Assembly (NCBI GenBank): GCA_003550305.1
Contig: QKYT01000560.1
Location: 54,428 to 65,125, forward strand
Direction of reading: 5' to 3'
Length of the DNA: 10,698 bases
From: Glomus cerebriforme
Taxonomy: Eukaryota > Glomeromycota > Glomeromycetes > Glomerales > Glomeraceae
Of this stretch, positions 7,517 to 10,698 are shown piece after piece (the first letter of the stretch is position 1; each line of letters starts with the position of its first letter). The position numbers were made by a program, and so were the translations under genes. The notes under the pieces were generated by a model, which was given only the letters and a program-made list of their open reading frames with translations, made no database searches and had not been told where the DNA came from.

Positions 7517-8755
7517 CTCCAAATAAATTATAGTTTAGACAATAATAACGCGGCGACTCATAGGAATTAATGTTACTAATGCCAATCATAGCAACTAAAA
7601 AGTACATTTTCACCAGCATGGATATTCACAGTTATTACATATTCAAAAGACATATTATTATTTATTATTTAATTTTCAGCCAATAAGTCAGATACTCTAT
7701 AGTGCAAGTATTATTTTGATATTTATTTATTCTAAAGTGACTGCATCAATAAAAAATTTCTTGGATTACAATGTAAAAAACTTTTTTCTAAAACTTTATA
7801 CTTTTGTATTTAGTGAAGAATTCCTCGAAACAATTGAAGCAGAAAACCCAGTTTAGAAAAACTTTTGTAAAATTAATGTTGATTTATGATAAATTATTTT
7901 AGCTTGTAAATTTATAAAAAATTGATGCCAGTTTAGGTTTAGTTATAGTTATGATATTTATATTAAAATCAATGAAAAACCTTAAGCCAAAAATGACATT
8001 TTGTCAAGTAATCAGGATCAAAGTTGGATTAACTTTTACAAAAGTTTGATTAAATTTTCTCTAATTCATAACATTCAAATATTAATCTCCTGTATTCAAA
8101 AGTTTTTAATTAAAAGTAAAAATGTATTTTTACAAAAGAATCACATGGAAATCCTAACTATTACAGATTTGCTTTTTTTTTTTTTTTTTACTATTCTTAC
8201 ACTAACGTTAATAATGGAGAAAGACTAGTCATTTTTTTTTTGTTATGATATAAAAATTAGACACGTTAAAATACTCCACGTGTAAATATAAACAAATAAT
8301 TACATAATTTTCACAATGTAATTTTTAACTCTTGACTAAATACAATGTTAACTGATTACTATTAATAACACCAAGTTTATTTTAGGGAACTTGCCTTTTT
8401 CCGAAACATATCATTTAAAACATTTAAAAATTTATACTGAATGTCAGTTGATTTCCTAATAAGTTTAGAAGTTTACGATTTATGTTAAAATAAACTGAAC
8501 GGAGTCTCAATTTCAAAAATTTAATATAAAACTATTATCATTTTTTTTAACCCTATCAAAAAGCACTTAAAATTATTGTTATTTTCATTTATTTATTATT
8601 TTATTTCTCTTTTCCTACCAGTTTATGACAAGCTAAATTTTAAAATTAGTAAAATTATAATAATTTAATTTTTTAACTATTATATTTATGCAGCAACTAA
8701 ATCTTTTTTAACCAAATCATGTGATAAATGACGTACATGTAATACAAAATTCTGA
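7517..8755. other. AT-rich region upstream of the kinase gene
   Basis: No gene supported on either strand. A 17-base poly-T run lies at 8173-8189 and the second copy of the 17-mer repeat at 8301-8317. A single TGACGTAC (CRE-like) is at 8729-8736, about 155 bp before the kinase start. The longest open frame here, from about 8001, has no ATG near its beginning and no protein-like pattern. Confidence 0.55.
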
Positions 8756-8779
8756 ACAATAGCAATGCATTGCCATTGT
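8756..8779. promoter_or_regulatory. 24-bp near-perfect palindrome upstream of the kinase gene
   Basis: The core GCAATGCATTGC (8762-8773) is a perfect 12-bp palindrome. Outside it, after one mismatched pair, ACAAT (8756-8760) matches ATTGT (8775-8779). It lies about 110 bp before the kinase ATG in a locally less AT-rich patch. A dimeric transcription-factor site is plausible but unproven. Confidence 0.4.
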
Positions 8780-8811
8780 CATCCGATCGTCAAATTACTT
8801 ATTGTGCTCGA

Positions 8812-8843
8812 TTTTTTTTTTTTTTAGCAAACGCAAAATGTGA
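8812..8843 (+). promoter_or_regulatory. Poly-T/AG leader element and minimal start-stop uORF
   Basis: A 14-base T run (8812-8825) ends in AG at 8826-8827, as in either a 5'UTR intron acceptor or a poly-T promoter element. Downstream, ATG-TGA at 8838-8843 is a start codon followed at once by a stop, 44 bases before the main ATG and out of frame with it. If transcribed, this minimal uORF could dampen translation. Confidence 0.35.
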
Positions 8844-8887
8844 AATTCTCTTTTACAAAGTTAAATTTTTCAATTAAAAATATAAAA

Positions 8888-10698
8888 ATGAGTTTAAATA
8901 ATGAAATTCAAGTAGAATCTGAATTTAACAAATTAACTATTTCTGATAATTCAGTAATCATCAATCATGAAAATTGTTATAAACCACGCAAGAAACCATG
9001 GTGTAAAGAATGTGTTCCTTGCCACATAATAGAAGGATGGACTAGTGGAAATCATGATATTGATGATTTTATCAAGGATACGATTTACAATGCAAAAGAA
9101 ACTTCTGATTATGATGGTGATTATCCATTATTTCTTGAATGGGTTCCATTTGATAGATTTAATGATATAAAACAAATTGGTAAAGATGGATTTGCAAAAC
9201 TATATTTTGCAACATGGATTGATGGTAATGCAATATACAATAGAAAGAAAGGTAATTGGAAAAAAAGAGAACCTAAACCTATAACAGTTGCTTTGAAAAG
9301 GTTAAATGGATCACAGAATATATCAGCTGATTATTTAAATGAGGTATATTTTACACTTTGAATTTTTATTTTAATTAATTTTTAATAGCAATTTAAGTTA
9401 ATTTTATTGATTTTAAATAGCTTAACTCACATTGGGAATTATTTAACGCAGAAACTCGACCTTTAAAGTTTTATGGAATAACTAAAGACCCAGAAGCTGA
9501 AGAATTTATGATGGTTATGGATTGTTGCAATAAATATAAAAAGCTATGGTGTAAAGAATGTAGGCCTCGTCACATAATAGAAGGATGGACTAGTGGAAAT
9601 CATGATATTGATGAATTTATCAAGGATACGATTTATAATGCAAAATATAATGATGATTATTATGAATATCCATTATTTCTTGAATGGGTTCCGTTTGATA
9701 AATTTAAGGATATAAAACAAATTGGTGAAGATGGATTTGCAAAACTATATTCTGCAACATGGATTGATGGTGAAGCAAAATATTATAGAGATGGAAGTTG
9801 GAAAAAAGAACCACCTGAACCTATGACAGTTGCTTTGAAAAGGTTAAATGGATCACAGAATATGTCAGCTGATTATTTAAATGAGGTATATTTAACACGT
9901 GTATTTTTGTTTTAATTAATTTTTAATAGCAATTTAATTTTATTTATTTTAAATAGCTTAACTCACATTGGGAATTATTTAACACAGAAACTAATTCTTT
10001 AAAGTTTTATGGAATGACTAAAGACCCAGAAACTAAAGAATTTATGATGGTTGTGGATTGTTGTAATAAATACAAAAGGCTATGGTGTAAAGAATGTGTT
10101 CCTCGTCACATAATAGAAGGATGGACTAGTGGAAATCATGGTATTGATGAATTTATCAAGGATACGATTTATAATGCAGAAGAGACTTATGATCATTATA
10201 AATATCCATTATTTCTTGAATGGGTTCCGTTTGATAGATTTAAGGATATAAACCAAATTGGTGAAGGTGGATTTGCCAAAGTTTATTCTGCAACATGGAT
10301 TGATGGTAAAGCAATATATATTAAACAAGATGATGGAAGTTGGAAAAAAAGAGAACCCAACCCTATAACAGTTGCTTTGAAAAGGTTAAATGGATCACAG
10401 AATATATCAGCTGATTATTTAAATGAGGTATATTTTACACGTGTATTTTTTGTTTTAATTAATTTTTAATAGCAATTTAAATTAATTTTATTTAATTTTA
10501 TTTAATTTTAAATTTGAATAATAGCTTAAAATACATTGGAGTTTTTATAACTTTAATACAACTGATTTTGGATTTTATGGAATAACTAAAGACCCAGAAA
10601 CTGAAGAATTTATGATGGTTATGGAATTTGCAGATAAAGGAAATTTAAGATGCGTTCTTTCAAGTAATTTTAACAACATTTTGTGGAAAGATAAAATT
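8888..10698 (+). CDS. Protein kinase with three tandem Cys-rich/N-lobe units (3' partial)
   Basis: Four exons (8888-9343, 9421-9885, 9957-10427, 10525 to beyond the window) joined by phase-0 introns give 522 open codons. ATG 8888 is the first in-frame ATG; codons upstream are open but have only GTG. After a polar leader (1-28), each unit has a Cys stretch with WCKEC, then WTSGN, FLEWVPFD, a glycine loop, VALK with the beta-3 lysine (K137, K292, K449), SADYLNE with the alpha-C glutamate, and strands up to the hinge (EEFMMVM). Units 1 and 2 then restart at the next Cys stretch. Only unit 3 continues into a normal hinge (EFADKGNLR) and early C-lobe. The loop is GKDG in unit 1 and GEDG in unit 2 but GEGG in unit 3. 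The catalytic HRD and DFG motifs lie beyond the window, so activity cannot be judged. It resembles the TKL-like kinases expanded in Glomeromycotina; Ser/Thr specificity is inferred. An assembly artefact or an array of broken copies is the alternative. Confidence 0.8.
8972..9519 (+). repeat. Kinase duplication unit 1
   Basis: It covers residues about 29-185 including intron 1 (548 bp). It is the most diverged at its start: only one Cys (C30) precedes WCKEC, where units 2 and 3 have CC, and it has PCH in place of PRH. The glycine loop is GKDG. It ends after MVM, where a normal kinase would enter the hinge. Confidence 0.8.
9344..9420 (+). other. Kinase intron 1 (77 bp, phase 0)
   Basis: The donor GTATAT follows the codon for the Glu of YLNE, and the acceptor AAATAG ends at 9420. 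Splicing gives YLNE-LNSHWELF, which is continuous kinase sequence. An earlier AG at 9388 would shift the frame. Retention gives a TGA after five codons. Confidence 0.85.
9520..10055 (+). repeat. Kinase duplication unit 2
   Basis: 536 bp from the DCCNKYK codons to the end of MVV, including intron 2. It has the full WCKEC and WTSGN leader and a GEDG glycine loop with Asp in place of the second Gly. It is very similar to unit 3 at both DNA and protein level, which points to recent duplication. Confidence 0.85.
9886..9956 (+). other. Kinase intron 2 (71 bp, phase 0)
   Basis: The same donor (GTATAT after YLNE) and acceptor (AAATAG) as intron 1. It carries the same 28-nt block (9910-9937) and the same inner AG (9929). 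Retention meets TAA after nine codons. Confidence 0.85.
10056..10623 (+). repeat. Kinase duplication unit 3, the one joined to the C-lobe
   Basis: 568 bp including intron 3. The glycine loop is canonical in its first two glycines and the following valine (GEGGFAKVY). The last exon differs most from its counterparts (LKIHWSFYNFNTTDFGFYG versus LNSHWELFNTETNSLKFYG), so the ancestral end of the gene probably lies here and units 1-2 arose from each other or from an earlier copy. Confidence 0.85.
10428..10524 (+). other. Kinase intron 3 (97 bp, phase 0)
   Basis: The donor GTATAT after YLNE and an acceptor AATAATAG ending at 10524. It has the same 28-nt block (10453-10480) plus an extra TTTAATTTTA-type duplication that makes it about 20-25 bp longer than the other two. 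Confidence 0.85.

Noticed and set aside
8001..8228. Plus-strand open frame of 75 codons
   Set aside because: It begins at TTG and ends in a poly-Phe stretch from the 17-base T run. This is composition, not a gene.
8840..8887. Upstream extension of the kinase start
   Set aside because: The in-frame extension begins at GTG, which nuclear fungal genes rarely use; the ATG at 8888 is preferred.
9508..10469. Separate short genes for kinase units 2 and 3
   Set aside because: The ATGs lie inside continuous kinase sequence, and the frames end in introns with good splice sites, so they are exons of one gene.

Overview
The window looks like nuclear DNA of an AT-rich fungus, most likely an arbuscular mycorrhizal fungus close to Rhizophagus (Glomeromycotina). 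This rests on sequence features only: very long poly-A/poly-T tracts, short GT-AG introns of about 70-100 bp, a one-exon F-box gene whose opening (LPDECF, CLFVNR, a Trp before a Pro-Phe) matches the style of the large Glomeromycotina F-box family, and a protein kinase of the expanded Glomeromycotina type (Cys-rich WCxxC stretch, then WTSGN, LEW and a kinase N-lobe). No species call is possible without a search.

Layout. Positions 1-1449 are non-coding, AT-rich sequence. A minus-strand gene (2368 to 1490, or to 1450 if a 3' intron is spliced) encodes a mostly helical protein of 282 or 292 residues of unknown function. Positions 2369-3980 are intergenic, with paired bZIP-like sites and small GC-richer patches. 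An intronless plus-strand F-box/LRR-like gene runs 3981-5570. About 3.3 kb of sparse DNA follows (5571-8887). It holds a cluster of four GGGTCAAGA motifs, a perfect hairpin, and three very short ORFs of uncertain reality. The window ends inside a multi-exon plus-strand kinase gene (8888 to beyond 10698).

The most unusual object is the kinase gene. Read through three phase-0 introns it has one open frame of 522 codons. This encodes three tandem copies of the Cys-rich leader plus kinase N-lobe, and only the third passes into a normal kinase hinge and C-lobe. Copies 1 and 2 stop at the hinge, restart at the next Cys-rich leader, and carry Asp in place of the second glycine of the glycine loop. 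The introns were duplicated with the exons and share an identical 28-nt block. This looks like a recent intragenic tandem duplication giving a pseudo-N-lobe array in front of a possibly active kinase.

The genes are not an operon and no shared pathway is evident. An F-box adaptor and a kinase of expanded families next to an orphan helical protein is what one would expect in a lineage-specific, fast-evolving part of such a genome.
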